Part shown: positions 13,401 through 23,084 of the stretch, piece after piece
How positions within the stretch are numbered: the first letter of the stretch is position 1
Layout: every line of letters begins with the position of its first letter
NCBI GenBank assembly: GCA_963920635.1
Contig: OY987303.1
Location: forward strand, 18,516,175-18,580,174
Direction: 5' to 3'
Source: Pseudeuparius sepicola
Lineage: Eukaryota > Arthropoda > Insecta > Coleoptera > Anthribidae
DNA length: 64,000 nt
Made by a program: the position numbers and the translations under genes
The notes under the pieces: generated by a model
The model's database searches: none
What the model was told of the DNA's origin: nothing
What the model saw: the letters and a program-made list of their open reading frames with translations, nothing else

Positions 13401-16400
13401 AAACTGAAACCGGTTTCAATCCTACAATACAAGTGTCTACATGATAGGATTCAATATGGTAAAATACGGTATTCAGTTTGAATTGCATACCTCATGGAAA
13501 CATTGTAAATAATTAAGATAATAAATCATATTTTTTATATTAAATTACAGAAATTAAATAAACTTTGAATCAAGCATGACCAAATACTTAAGCTTCAAGA
13601 ATGTGTTCATGAGTTTCTTTAAAATAAAAGAGTTTATGCAGGAAGAATCTACAGTATGTCCACAGTTAGAGTGAAGGATTTTTTAAATTTTAATTTTACG
13701 GAGAAAAGCACACATGATAAAAAGGTTAGTTTTTCTTTAAAATGAGGTTAAGATAAAGTTAAGATTTCATGTATAGAGTGTCCTAATAGGTCTAAGATTA
13801 AACTACCTTTATTTTTAATCTTTCGAAAAAGTGTCACCAGGAATAGTTGCTGGGATTTAGAAGTTACAACAGAATTCCCATTTGTGGCAAAATTGGCCAA
13901 CTTTCACTATTAGAAAAAGTTAGACGAAGCTATATTAAATTTCTTGCTTGCCTTCAAATTTGTGTCGTTGGTGGAGGGGTGTTCAAATAATGTTTTATTA
14001 TAATCTTTATTTAAACAACTGCACCAGTTTTGTGTACGAATTGTTTTATTTAAAATTGAAATAACATTTTTCTGGACACCCCAAATATGAAATGTTAAAA
14101 ACTTTTTATTAAGTTTGCTTATTTCCGTGAAATGTAAAATAAAAAATTATTCCCTCTTATTCATTCTATGTGCCATTTTACACACACCGATATTACCGGT
14201 GTCAGTATCGGGTCTGAGTATGACCGTATTAGACATTTGCCGACCCGATAAAAAAGTCGGTAGTCGTCGCCGATATCGGTGTGATTGTCGGCAGATCTCT
14301 AGAACTAGAATCGGCTGATAATTTGTCGTCCGGTTTTACAAGTAAATGAAAACAAATATGTGCATTCACACAAACACAGATTATCGTTGCCAGCCAGCGT
14401 CTCACGAAACGGGAAACATTATGTCAACTTTAAATATGACATTATAACACTAATATAATTAGGCTTTGTTTTTGGAATTTACTAAATAAGGTACCTGTAT
14501 TATTTCTCTGATATTTACTACCCCACGGAGAACTGGACAGGTTATATTTTCTTCTCCCTGTGATTCCGACAATGAAATATATTTTAATCAGTCTGTGTGA
14601 AACGGCGGTAACCGTGAACATTCTGTATAGGTACAATCTGTGCGACAAAAAATGAAAGAAAATAAATGCAAATAAAAGTTTTCAAAAGCGAATGTTGCAA
14701 TTTTATTAAAATTGGTATACTGCTAAAGAATTATACTGCAACACAAACATTTGTTCAAATAAGTTTTTTCGAATAAATGGGAAGAAACTAATTAACAAAA
14801 TACAAAAAGTGAATATTGGCAAGTTCGTTAAAATTGGTATAGTAAAGAAATTCCAAGGCAAACCATTTTTAATAAGATTTTTTTGGTATTTTGACTTTAA
14901 AGGTCAAATTTGACAATATAGTGAAAGTTACGCAACCACTTTTGCAAGTCATTTTGTATCCTTATGTCTGTATCCTTATGCTGGCAAAATCAAATTTTAA
15001 ATAGTTCTGCAAAAAAATTTCGCCCATATGATGTTTAAATAATATCCCACCATGTTTTAGATCAATGAGAATACGAACCAATTTGCCCTTTTGTAATGTC
15101 AGTTGTTTGTCATTGATTCAAAATTTGAAATACTGAATATTCCATAATATGCTCCAAAACAAATATAATAGCAAAATGTTGACAACAATAAAATCTAAGC
15201 TATTAGCATTAAAGGAATGTGATGTCACAAACTTAGAAAATTTTAACCAATATTTAATTTTCGGGCCTTTCTCCATCACAAAAAAATCGGAAAATTATTC
15301 ATTAGCTTTATTTTCGACACACTTGATGATGCACTAATAAAAAGTGTGAAAAAGGCCCATTGTTAATTCAGTCAAGACATCATAAATAATTGTTAGTAAT
15401 TGCCTAGTGTTTTATTTTGACAAACACACATGACCAAGTGTTTTCACAAAATAAATCAATATAGATATTTTAACATTCTGTTGAATGTCTTTCAGTCAAT
15501 GATAGAAAGCAACATATTGAAGTAGCCAAAATCATCAAATAATTACACTAATGACTTTCCTTGATTATGAGGTCTCTATCTGGTTTTGTTGCCTCAGATT
15601 TTAATTCTTTTACAAACCACAATTATTTAATGCAATATGTTTTCATATAAGATATAATACATACTACAATCGGTTCTTCCCCTCTTTCCCTCTTACTAGG
15701 ATCCAAACTGATTTTCGTCAAAGGAACATTCTTCCCCTGAAGCCATGCTGACGCGGTCAGTTCTGTTTTATACCCTGGCGTGTCTGGATAAATGTCAGCA
15801 TGAAAATCCCTAAAAAGTACAATCAGACCCAACCAAAATTAATATTTATTTTCAAAATACCTATAAGTTTTCCTTGGCACTTGATATGTGATCGGTATAA
15901 CAGATGAGCTGGTCAATTGCAAAATGCGATTTACTTCGCCCTGCATGACATTGAGGGCACGTTTCGGAACCAAACAAGCACCTTTGGATTGTTCACCAGA
16001 ATGACGAATGCCTTCTATCAAGTACGGCTCTTTATCGGTTACTTCCATGTAGCCAATAGTTGTATCGCCTTAAATAATTTTTGTTTAATTTACTGCACAA
16101 GTTTGCTTTCTATGGAGAAATTTTAATCCTTTCATTTTAATTTGGTAGAACTCTTCATTTAGCATGTATATCAACATTATTTCTTTATTTTTAGGTTAGA
16201 AAACTAACGCAAACATTCTAAAAAATTTCGTGTGTGAGCATTTCTCTTACACCAAAAAAATTCTGTTTTTATACATAGTTTTACGTTTTTAGTTCTGAAG
16301 TATTTGAGATATATATTTTTTTATTGAAATTAACTTTTGAGAGACATCCTGGATAAAATTTTGTATTACCGTTGACTGACGTATTAATAAAGACTGCTCA

Positions 16401-18645
16401 TGGCTGTCAAGTCTGACCCTTTTTTGGTCCACCATGCTCTTTCCGGAGACAAAATACAATGCAAAATACATTGTTAGCTATCAGCGCCATCTGTTTTCCA
16501 GGACACAAAGCTATAGCCATGAGAAGTATCATAAATACATCACTCAATAGTATTACCAATAACAAGACATGTCTCTTTGGGAACACAGTGAGTCTCTTTG
16601 ACGCATGTCACTAACGATTTGTTTCCATATTACCTACTCATTAGGGTTGCTATTAAAACAATATAAACTGTCAAATATATTTTCAAACGACAAAGTTCAA
16701 CTCGGCTTGCTCTCAGCGCAGCGGGCTCTGTTCTAACTAATTGTTTCTTGTGGAGGATCTTCTTGGACAGACATTAATCCATCCATGTTTTAGTTCTAAC
16801 ATATCAACCTTTATTATTATTTATATCATTAGGATGCCATGTCAAAATTATGGTCCCTTAAGTAGTGGAAGTCCGCCTGTGCTAGCTTCTCTAACAAGGC
16901 AAGAAAATATGTAAATCATTACATTATGTGATAATAATTCACGTCCCCAAATATAAGACAAAATGAAGTTTACCGGCTTATGGGACAAACAATTTTCGGT
17001 AACTGACAGAGTGAACCAGCATCCAATACTTATCTAATGGATTGCATGGTTACATGCTGAATCATTCAAAGGTGGGTAGACTGTCGGCTGCTTGTTATGC
17101 CTTCATCAGCCGCCCATAACCCAGTACAAAATATAGACCGGGAGATAGTGACAGTTTTTTAAATGAAAGGTAAAATATCAAAACCACGAGAGAAATGCTC
17201 ATATAGCCCCCAGTGCCAGCTTAGCCCTTCATGATAAGGTGGGAATGATAAAATAGGTAATGATGCTGACAAAGTAATAATAGCAGTTATCAGTTGAAAT
17301 TTTTTTATGGCCTATTAAACTGAATTCTTTTTCTAATCGTAAAACACTAGAGTATGATAAGTGGAGTACAACATATTTTAGGTGCAACCAAGGTGTGGCT
17401 AACCAAATAGTTGATAGATAAATGCGAGGAAAAATTTTAGATAGCGGAGTTCCGGTCTGACTCGACTGAGATTACTAAAAATATGTGTTAAAGTGTGTTG
17501 TAATGACCATTGAATTTTAGGTAATAGAAACATACAAATTCAAATAAATGGTATATGTTATTAAATAAATGCCTTGACTAATTATTTATATTAATGAGGG
17601 AAATACCCGAGGGGGCAATCACTGCCAAAATTCCTTGAAATGCCTCAAAAATTCCTTTTATTATTGAAAAAGTTGGGAATATATTTGACACATCCCTAAG
17701 GAGGCTTTTGTTTCAAAGCTATTTATTCTGTGGTAATACCTTAAAACACACTAAAATACCTCAGTGATCTCCCCCTCGAAAATACCCAATTTTACCTTTT
17801 CCAGCCAAAAACAACATCCCAGTGTCAGCATCAAATAGTGGAATCAGTATTCCAGTCGAGCAATCTAACTCCAAAGTCTTTTCAGTTTCCTGAAAATTCC
17901 TCAAATCTCTTATAATAATCTGTCTCAACCTTTGAGCATCGAATCCGGTGGTCAAAATCCTGTCTTGCTCTCCCAACCACACAACTCTCGAATCTTTTAT
18001 ACTCTGATGGCTGTTTGCAGTTTTAACACAAGCTTTTTCAATTCTTGGATCTAAAATTCGCACCTGTTTGTCTTTACAGGATGTGGCTAACAAAGTTCCA
18101 TCTCTCTTCCAACTTACTGATTGTATAACTTCAGTATGGTCGGCATTTGAGAAAACCTCTTGTTCAGACATCAGATCCCATAACGTTAGAGTTGTATACG
18201 ATGTGGAATGTAATAAAAAGTCTGCTGTAGGGTGAAAACTGACTGTTTCGACTCTACGCTGTTTATGCGAAAAAGTACACTCAGGCGTGCTTAAGGAATC
18301 TACCAAACCCTCAGGTGGGATATGCCAAATTTTCACCAAGCAGTCTTGCGATCCTGTTGCTAACAGTCCATCATGAAATGAGGAAAAATTTAAGTCAGTT
18401 ACTGTGTCTGAGTGGGCGTGTAGGAGTGGCATGAGCTTGCTCTTCCTCCCGCAATCGTCTATCGGCAAAACTGCAAGGCTAGAACCTGCATGTTCCCAAT
18501 TGAATGCCATAAATTTAGCCGAGGCAGCAATGTTGTTTCCATAGGTCTGATACGACCCGACGCAAATGTCGCGGACATAAGTTTCAGGTTTCGGCACAAT
18601 GGGCGCAGCATTTTTGTATTTGGATGCCTTGAATCGCCACGCCAT
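969..18645 (-). CDS. pod1: Coronin-7 / Pod1-type coronin, 3' end outside window
   Basis: Coding exons on the minus strand are 18645-17796, 16068-15861, 15809-15665, 11560-11102, 8877-8211 and 1403-969. All six joins keep phase (1, 2, 0, 0, 1, 1 at the exon ends), giving about 921 codons before the gene leaves the window. The protein starts MAWRFKASKYKNA, the usual coronin N-terminus, and has a WD40 propeller (about residues 1-400), a charged Pro/Ser/Lys linker (about 402-776) and a second coronin domain from about 778. Two tandem propellers define the coronin-7/Pod1 class. The fly protein is known to crosslink actin and microtubules in growth cones and the vertebrate one acts at the Golgi; which role applies here cannot be seen. 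The ATG was chosen because it begins the conserved N-terminus. The rest of the second propeller and the C-terminal acidic tail should lie to the left. Confidence 0.93.
2258..2335 (+). pseudogene. Short CxxC-containing ORF, possible transposase exon remnant
   Basis: The ORF starts MELSECLICGNALSSDL and stops after 25 residues. A CxxC pair near the N-terminus resembles the beginning of zinc-finger leaders seen in several insect transposases. It lies in the GC-richer centre of the TIR element and ends near a possible donor (ATCG|GTTAAC). It could be the first exon of a deleted transposase; no family can be named. Confidence 0.3.
2345..2760. repeat. Three diverged tandem units of about 120-150 bp
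   Basis: Units begin with TGACAAGTGACAGTTGACC-like sequence at about 2358, 2509 and 2631. Each contains a taaataaatgtttaatt stretch and a tattgtaaaaagtt stretch and ends with GTTAATATTTTTGC. They form the right subterminal array of the enclosing TIR element. Confidence 0.65.
3073..3355. repeat. Dispersed repeat, copy 1 (second at 45389-45630)
   Basis: The stretch from cacagaataaatagctt through gcctccttaagg, tctccatttcaatt, caatgtttatctcttta, atatttcgcctaa and ctcgttaatctgtgg is shared in order with 45389-45630, in the same orientation with scattered changes and indels. No coding capacity was found. The family is unknown. Confidence 0.65.
3461..4400. other. Intron sequence without a recognised gene
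   Basis: The stretch contains a short open frame at about 3717-3812 (peptide with FLEQEISLCESD and a poly-Ser end) that stops at once and has no support as an exon. The remainder is simple AT-rich DNA. Confidence 0.5.
4408..5026 (-). mobile_element. Dispersed element with 5S-like segment, copy 1
   Basis: About 620 bp nearly identical, in reverse, to 34802-35423. It contains a long hairpin (4427-4545, arms with CACTGAAGTTC and ATGACTCATGTGG), then a subelement bounded by TCTTGAAATCGG (about 4553) and its inverse CCGATTTCAAGA (about 5012). Between them is a 90-nt segment resembling 5S rRNA. A weaker third copy without the 5S-like part lies at about 42530-42840. The high identity of the two main copies suggests fairly recent movement. 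Confidence 0.75.
4603..4692 (-). ncRNA. 5S-rRNA-like segment (pol III promoter-like), copy 1
   Basis: Read on the minus strand it contains GATCGGTAAAGTCAAGCAAC, GCCGCGCG and GGTTCGTGGACGGGTGATC. These parallel the internal control region of 5S rRNA (GATC, AAATTAAGCAGCG, then GGTTAGTACTTGGATGGG) in order and spacing. The outer helix of 5S is not conserved, so this is not a working 5S gene. It may be a promoter module as in SINE3-type elements. Confidence 0.5.
5378..5643. mobile_element. MITE, family A copy 1
   Basis: The inverted ends are TTGTTTATGGATACCCTAGT and ACTAGGGATTCCATAAACAA, giving about 255 bp between them. GATACTAA flanks both sides (about 5370 and 5636), a plausible 8-bp target duplication. 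A diverged copy is at 44884-45141. The open frame inside (5429-5659) is conserved between copies only because the elements share ancestry. Confidence 0.7.
5650..6600. other. Intron sequence, no gene recognised
   Basis: Only short frames are present. One inverted-looking stretch (CGTTATCTTGTAAACAA region to 6140) is weakly patterned, with repeated CCG/CGG blocks, but no clear element boundary was found. Confidence 0.45.
6621..7337. repeat. Foldback element, about 0.7 kb, pod1 intron
   Basis: The left arm begins AACTACTTTATTTTTCGAGT and runs through AAGAAAACATTGTAGA. The right arm ends with the inverse (TCTACAATGTTTTCTTTAAC, then TTGAAAAATAATACATAGTT). Inner blocks such as GTGTTCCATAAAAGC near 6713 and GCTTTTATGGAACACTC near 7218 also pair. 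The transcript could form a long hairpin. Confidence 0.75.
7340..8210. other. pod1 intron sequence, no gene recognised
   Basis: A 108-residue plus-strand frame (7408-7734) has no recognisable domain, and its hydrophobic stretch is short and low in complexity. I see nothing functional here apart from the donor of pod1 exon 5 at 8210. Confidence 0.5.
8211..8877 (-). CDS. pod1: pod1 exon 5: linker with duplicated AERRK motif
   Basis: The acceptor is TTTTAG|CCTCGG at 8877 and the donor TTTG|GTAAGA at 8211, with phase 0 in and phase 1 out. The peptide opens PRLGPKPFTPPKL and is rich in Ser, Glu and Pro. Two related short motifs, STAERRKIFENRS (about residues 646-658) and SIAERKKMYERSQ (about 686-698), are spaced 40 residues apart. 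It ends STVFG and continues RVSKFRHL in the next exon. Confidence 0.88.
8878..9755. other. pod1 intron sequence, no gene recognised
   Basis: AT-rich sequence with no exon-like coding stretch on either strand. Confidence 0.5.
9757..10639. mobile_element. Near-perfect foldback element, 0.88 kb (TACAGGGTG family)
   Basis: It starts TACAGGGTGGTTCATTATAA and ends with the inverse TTATAATGAACCACCCTGTA. The arms are about 420 bp each and match almost throughout, for example GACCGTGTACAGTGTGTTCT near 9882 against AGAACACATTGTACACGGTC near 10502. They meet around 10195 in a short loop. No ORF survives. It lies in the pod1 intron between exons 4 and 5. Confidence 0.88.
10640..11101. other. pod1 intron sequence
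   Basis: AT-rich sequence with no additional exon. The frame through 10955-11101 is read-through beyond the exon 4 donor. Confidence 0.5.
11102..11560 (-). CDS. pod1: pod1 exon 4: charged linker
   Basis: The acceptor is TGTAG|GTACAC at 11560 and the donor ATAAG|GTTAAT at 11102, both phase 0. The 153 residues are rich in Lys, Glu and Pro, with a repeated EKPKTPEKPKTPDD stretch and Ser/Arg-rich PRTSRTNS and ARPRTNS motifs that look like phosphorylation sites. The region is probably unstructured and joins the two propellers. The minus-strand frame stays open upstream of the internal ATG at 11461, which shows that this ATG is not a start. Confidence 0.86.
11561..12639. other. pod1 intron with relics
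   Basis: A TATACAGGGTATTCC motif at about 11718 marks a relic of the foldback family. A short ATT microsatellite lies at 11968-11986. No coding sequence was recognised. Confidence 0.5.
12640..13320 (+). mobile_element. GC-rich insertion, probable non-LTR retrotransposon relic
   Basis: This block is much richer in G and C than its surroundings, with CCCCGGCCGGCC, ACCGGGCGGGTATG and ACCCGGGGACC tracts. It opens with CCCCAGATGGCGGATAG, a kind of sequence common near the ends of arthropod R1/I-group retroelements. Overlapping frames are open but none encodes a recognisable reverse transcriptase. A broken ORF1-like basic stretch (12880-12940) is present. The family assignment rests on memory of similar sequences and is tentative. 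Confidence 0.4.
13321..15664. other. pod1 intron, mostly featureless
   Basis: AT-rich sequence. A hairpin at 14183-14283 pairs CACCGATATTACCGGTG with CGCCGATATCGGTGTG and GTATCGGGTC with GACCCGATA. No exon was recognised in the other frames. Confidence 0.5.
15665..15809 (-). CDS. pod1: pod1 exon 3: coronin extension end
   Basis: The acceptor is TTTTTAG|GGATTT and the donor GTA|GTATGT. The peptide runs from DFHADIYPDTPGYK through SAWLQGKNVPLTKISLDP. The FPDT/YPDT and W-x-G motifs are standard in coronins just after the propeller. A nearby alternative donor (CCTA|GTAAGA) would break phase with the next exon, so the GTATGT site is used. Confidence 0.85.
15861..16068 (-). CDS. pod1: pod1 exon 2: end of first propeller and coronin extension
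   Basis: The acceptor is TTTAAG|GC at 16068 and the donor TATAG|GTATTT at 15861, with phase 1 in and phase 2 out. The peptide contains GDTTIGYMEV, then CLVPKRALNV and PITYQVPRKTY. These match the conserved post-propeller coronin extension, including the VPRK motif. Confidence 0.9.
16069..17795. other. pod1 intron 1 (coding part)
   Basis: AT-rich intron sequence that holds one MITE (16368-16551). No other coding exon is needed, because exons 1 and 2 join in phase. Confidence 0.7.
16368..16551. mobile_element. MITE, family B copy 1
   Basis: The left end ACCGTTGACTGACGTATTAA matches the family B element at 44683 closely. The right end is decayed (TACATCACTCAATAGTATT). Shared inner blocks are CCGGAGACAAAATACA, TGCAAAATACATTGTT and GCGCCATCT. 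It is older than its partner by this comparison. Confidence 0.75.
17796..18645 (-). CDS. pod1: pod1 exon 1 (coding): first coronin propeller
   Basis: The ATG is at 18645 and the exon ends with a strong donor, AAAAG|GTAAAA, at 17796 in phase 1. Residues 1-283 contain the DUF1899-type start RFKASKYKNA, WD blades including KIWHIPPEGL and LTLWDLMSEQE, and the end of blade 7, FLAGK, which continues as GDTTIGY in the next exon. The open frame runs past the donor to a stop at 17761, but those last residues lack coronin character, so the donor is preferred. Confidence 0.93.
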
Positions 18646-21034
18646 ATCTTCGGTTCACCAGTTACATAAAATTATGTACGAGAAAATTGTAGAAAGCCTT
18701 GAAAATCTAGGAGAAAACAATGAAGAAATGTATAAGGGGCGCCCAAAAAGTACCTATAATTATTATTTATTGTCCTTTATTTATTGTATATAAAAGAATT
18801 AATAAAAGCAATGAAAAGATGTTCTTTAAAAATTCTTCACGGTAGCTTCTAGTTTAAAGTTTTTATTAAAATGTATTATTATTAATAAATACCTATTTAT
18901 ACATAATCCAGCAATCTTGATTTTTATGCATACAAACAAAGGAGAGCACACCCGAAACAAGAAAACACGAATTTCACTTACATGGACTTTAATTAATTCC
19001 TGTCTGGCTTTCTTGTGCACGCAGGTTTTTAATTAATTTCGTTTTCGACACTTTTAAAATGTTGAAAATATATATAAATGACGCCCACCACACACCATCC
19101 ACCCTTTCCCTGCCCTTTTCCGCCAAGTGACAGCAGCAAGAGCAACAAAACGCAAAACACCAAAACACGGACTAGTGACAAGCGATGACAAAACACGATG
19201 ACATCACGACTCATACCGGGGTCCGTTTGTGAGATTTCATTTTTTACCTAAAACATTTTGCCACTAGCACTAGGGGAGGTGTACCTACACCTTTCCTGTG
19301 CAAGATACGCGAACAGAAAGTTGTTCACAATAAAAATTCCCTGCATCTTACAGAGGAAAGGCACCTTGCTTATGCATTATAAAAAATAAAAATTGCCAAA
19401 AAGGGAAAAAAATGTCTGTCACACCTCTCTTGTTCCACTTATCCTCGGGACACCCTGTATACCGGTAATAATAGTGTGAATTTCTTTATTTATGAACCTG
19501 TCCCCCCCGCAGTGCTAAATCCTAGCTGCGCCATATTATTAAATATTTTTTTAATTATTAATAATTAAATTTTTAGCTATAAACAAAGTTATAACCTATA
19601 CATATTTTTACTATTGATTTTTAACTATAAATAATAAACAATAACTACAATGAACTAGTGATAATGGAAGTAAAAATAGAGGTTTTAGAGCTCATAAAAT
19701 GTTCGCGACACCCTTAAAATCAATATCATAGGTCTTTCAAGGGGCCACAATAATTACTTATGTGGGCAAACATTTTTATGACCAGTGTCGTATAGGTAGG
19801 TAAATTGAAACATTAAGTAAAGGAATAATTTTACTCAATGATTGAAATTTGTTTAAAGATGGGGGGTGGGGCCATAAAGATTATTTTTTTTAGGGGGTAC
19901 TAAAAAGGTATACCTATGTGGGTGTCCATCCCCCCTGACTACGGCCCTGCATTTTAATCTTGGGTTGGGTGCTGGTCAGAGAAATGGAGTAATTTCTTCT
20001 CTGGTGTTGGTTTGACTCCAAGATGCTGCAATTTTTAGTCTCATTCATAAAGCCGTTAACTTTTCTTTTCTTGTAAATTCTACTGGGGACATAAGACACA
20101 AAATATTATCATAATTTCGAAAAATTGCAAAATTCATTCCCCTTGAAATGACTATGAACGGACTTGTGTATAACGGGTGGCCCGCTCTTTTAAAAAATTT
20201 CAAATTTTAAAATTGCTCCTGAATCATTAAGATCTGTTTAGTAATTTTCTCTGTGAACCTAGGTAGGTCTGTAATTTGGCTTCAAATGTTTTTTTATTTT
20301 TGTTATGAAATATGGCTTTTGCCATAAACAAATTTAACTGTTAAAATGTTAATTAGTTTAACCTTTTTAAGGGGATTTTAAATTTGGCGCCTTAAGTTTG
20401 TTTGTCACTATTCTAACCAATAAAAATTCTTGTTTTTATTTATCTATACAAAAAAGCAGGATTGAAAGGAAAGAAGAAAGAAGAACCTATATATTTTGTG
20501 AAAAGAAGAAGGAAGAGTGAAAATAAATGGAGGTGATTGTTTTGGTGTTTTGATTTTTGATTTCAAGAATTTTGTTTGCTGTGATGCATTTTGATCAATT
20601 AGAAAAGGCAGCTACTTATCAGTTTAAATGCCCAACTTAAAACACCTTTATTTTATATCCCCTTCATAATATTGCCTGTAGGGTTTTGTTTTTTTGTTTA
20701 TTTGATATTTGATTATCATCTTTTACAAAAATACCAGTTAAAATATTCTACAATATAAGGTCTCCCATTCCCAAATCCTATAGGTAAATAATTATTAATC
20801 AAGGATGCCTTAAGAAAACAAATGCCTATATTAGATATTCCCAATGTCGACTCAGATCTGCACACTGCTGACTTGCATTTGTTTGTTGTGTTCTGGTAAG
20901 TTGAGGGCATGGCCTCCTACGATTTACGGCTCCCTTCAGCAGAAAGGACGCTGAAGGGAGCCATAAATCGTAGGAGGATATCGGTTCACGGATATGTTTT
21001 TCTTCTTTGGGTTTTGTTAAGTTTTATTTTTTAG
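18646..21034. other. Divergent intergenic region between pod1 and arrow
   Basis: The region should hold pod1's 5' UTR and promoter and possibly the first exon of arrow. I cannot place either. A short block with several CpGs (19100-19220) is a weak candidate for the pod1 promoter side. It contains a minus-strand frame (19214-19029) that happens to encode a Leu-rich segment. A long hairpin lies at 20913-20977, and an imperfect palindrome with AGTAAAGGAATAATTTTACT at 19811-19840. Confidence 0.5.
20913..20977. repeat. 28-bp-arm hairpin just upstream of arrow exon
   Basis: The arms 20913-20940 and 20950-20977 pair at 27 of 28 positions around a 9-nt loop (AGAAAGGAC). It lies about 60 bp before the arrow exon acceptor. 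It may be a small MITE or a structured RNA element of the intron or UTR. Confidence 0.8.
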
Positions 21035-21779
21035 CTTATGGCTTCCAGGATAGCATATCCCTATTGTACTCCACCGAAAAAGAAATTTGTATGCTAAATT
21101 CTACCAATTTAAAAAATATAAAACAACAAAGAAGTGTGGAAATATTTAAAGAGAATAATTCTTATATACAGGCGTTGGACTATCACTATGGCCTACAAAA
21201 AATTTGTTGGTCGGACTACGATTACACGCATATACAATGCGGGCAGTACATCGTGGAACCTACCACGAACCAAAAATTCAAAGCGAAAATCGAAAACAAG
21301 ATGGAAGTAGTGAGTAATGCATACCATGTCGACGGTTTAGCTATAGATTGGTTTACCGACAAAATATACTGGACTGATAGACAATTAAATCAAATAGAAG
21401 TAGTTGATATGAACGGAACAAACCGCAAAGTTTTGTTTTGGACTAACATCGACCAACCACGTGCCATAGCTGTAGTTCCTATGAAAGGGTTAATGTTTTG
21501 GACAGATTGGGGTGAATTTCCAAAGATTGAACGTGCTGGTATGAATGGCGATCCCAATACTAGAAAAGTTATAGTTTCCGATGATATTTTTTGGCCAAAC
21601 GGATTGACAGTAGATTATACGAAACAGTTAGTGTACTGGAGCGATGGACATTTATTATTTATAAAGTGTATGGATTTCAACGGGAATAATATTACGAAAG
21701 TTGTGGAGATAGGTTCGGATTATCCGTATGCTCTTACTCATTTTCGGAATAAGTTATTTTGGACAGATTGGAAAACATT
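21035..21779 (+). CDS. arr: arr: first YWTD propeller exon
   Basis: The acceptor is TTTATTTTTTAG|CT at 21035 and the donor ACATT|GTAAGT. A second possible acceptor (TTCCAG) at 21048 keeps the same frame. The peptide has YWTD-type blades [41 protein letters not shown] and LFWTDW. It begins [12 protein letters not shown], matching the mature N-terminus of LRP6, so the signal peptide is on an upstream exon. The open frame upstream of the acceptor has no ATG and ends at a TAG at 20971. Confidence 0.93.
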
Positions 21780-23019
21780 GTAAGTACAATAGTGTAATAT
21801 TTTAGGAAGTGGGTATTTATAGGTCCGACATATATAAAAGTCGTAATACGTCTTGCGCTCTCATTAGTGGATTGAGTCACGTGACACATAATCTTATTTC
21901 TACCGTCCGATGGATCATGAATCGGCTTGTTTACTAAGTCGATTGGATGATGTCCGAGATTATTCAGACCTATCTTGTCTCAAATATTTTATATTGCGTA
22001 TTCCCTCTTTTTTCGGCGATGGGCGCTGCGGTAGGAAAAATGAAGTGGTAATTATTTCCAATGGTGTAACCCACCTCCGACATTCGGTTGCCAAAATTTC
22101 AAGAAAATCGGGGGTGGGTTACAACGCCGAACGTCGGGCGATAATAGGGGGTACCTAGCCAAAATTTCAAGAAAATTGGGGGTGGGTTACACCATTGGAA
22201 ATGATTACCACTTCTTTTTTCGTAAGGCAGGGCGCATCGCTGCCGACTGTTACAGTATGGTGCGAATGCCCCCTTCTTTTTTCATAAGGCAGCGCCTATC
22301 CTCCAAAAAGTAGAGCATAAGCTCCTTATCTCAAAGATGCTTGAGAATAATGCACTTCCGACGGCTTCCGACATATCTAATAAATAAGTTTACTTCGGAC
22401 GTGTACAGAGTTAAATGTACGTCCAAAGATGTCACGTGACTCAACTCGCCAATGAGAGCGCAAGACGTATACCTCCTTTTATATACGTCGGACGTATAAA
22501 TAGCCACTGCCAATATTTAACGAGGTCATGGGCCTAGCTAACTGAATGGGTAATGGTAATGGCCATCAGCAATGAGTGAACAGTTAGATATAGGCACTAT
22601 ATTTTTCTTCTGATGAAATTTCTTGCACTCTTCAACACGTTTAATGTCAAATCTCTACTTTGTGTATTGTGTACCAAGAGAATCATTGGCTATGTGAGCA
22701 ACAATTCCAAACTGGTTCTGAACAATGTGATTGGCTAAAAAGGAATTCTGAAGTACAAACTCACCAATGACAGTCACTAGAACTGGTTCGGAATTGCTTC
22801 GTGAACATAGCTATGATCCAGTTGATTACAAATTATTATTTATGAATTACTGTAAAAGAATAATGGGAATTGATAAGAATTTAATTCATTCATTCAAACT
22901 GAAAATTTATTGGTTTTAAATTAATAATTTACACTACTAGGTAGGTACTTATACTTATAGATTATATATATATATAATCTATATAATTTACACTACTAGG
23001 TAGGTACTTATACTTATAG

Positions 23020-23084
<65 letters not shown>

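Noticed and set aside
19029..19214. Minus-strand ORF with a Leu-rich segment that resembles a signal peptide
   Set aside because: It is on the wrong strand for arrow, upstream of pod1 (a cytosolic protein), and has no conserved continuation. A chance frame in a GC-richer block is more likely.
21007..21034. TTG start for arrow giving [12 protein letters not shown]
   Set aside because: Non-ATG start with a good acceptor (TTTATTTTTTAG) directly after it. The residues upstream of 21035 are the polypyrimidine tract of an intron.
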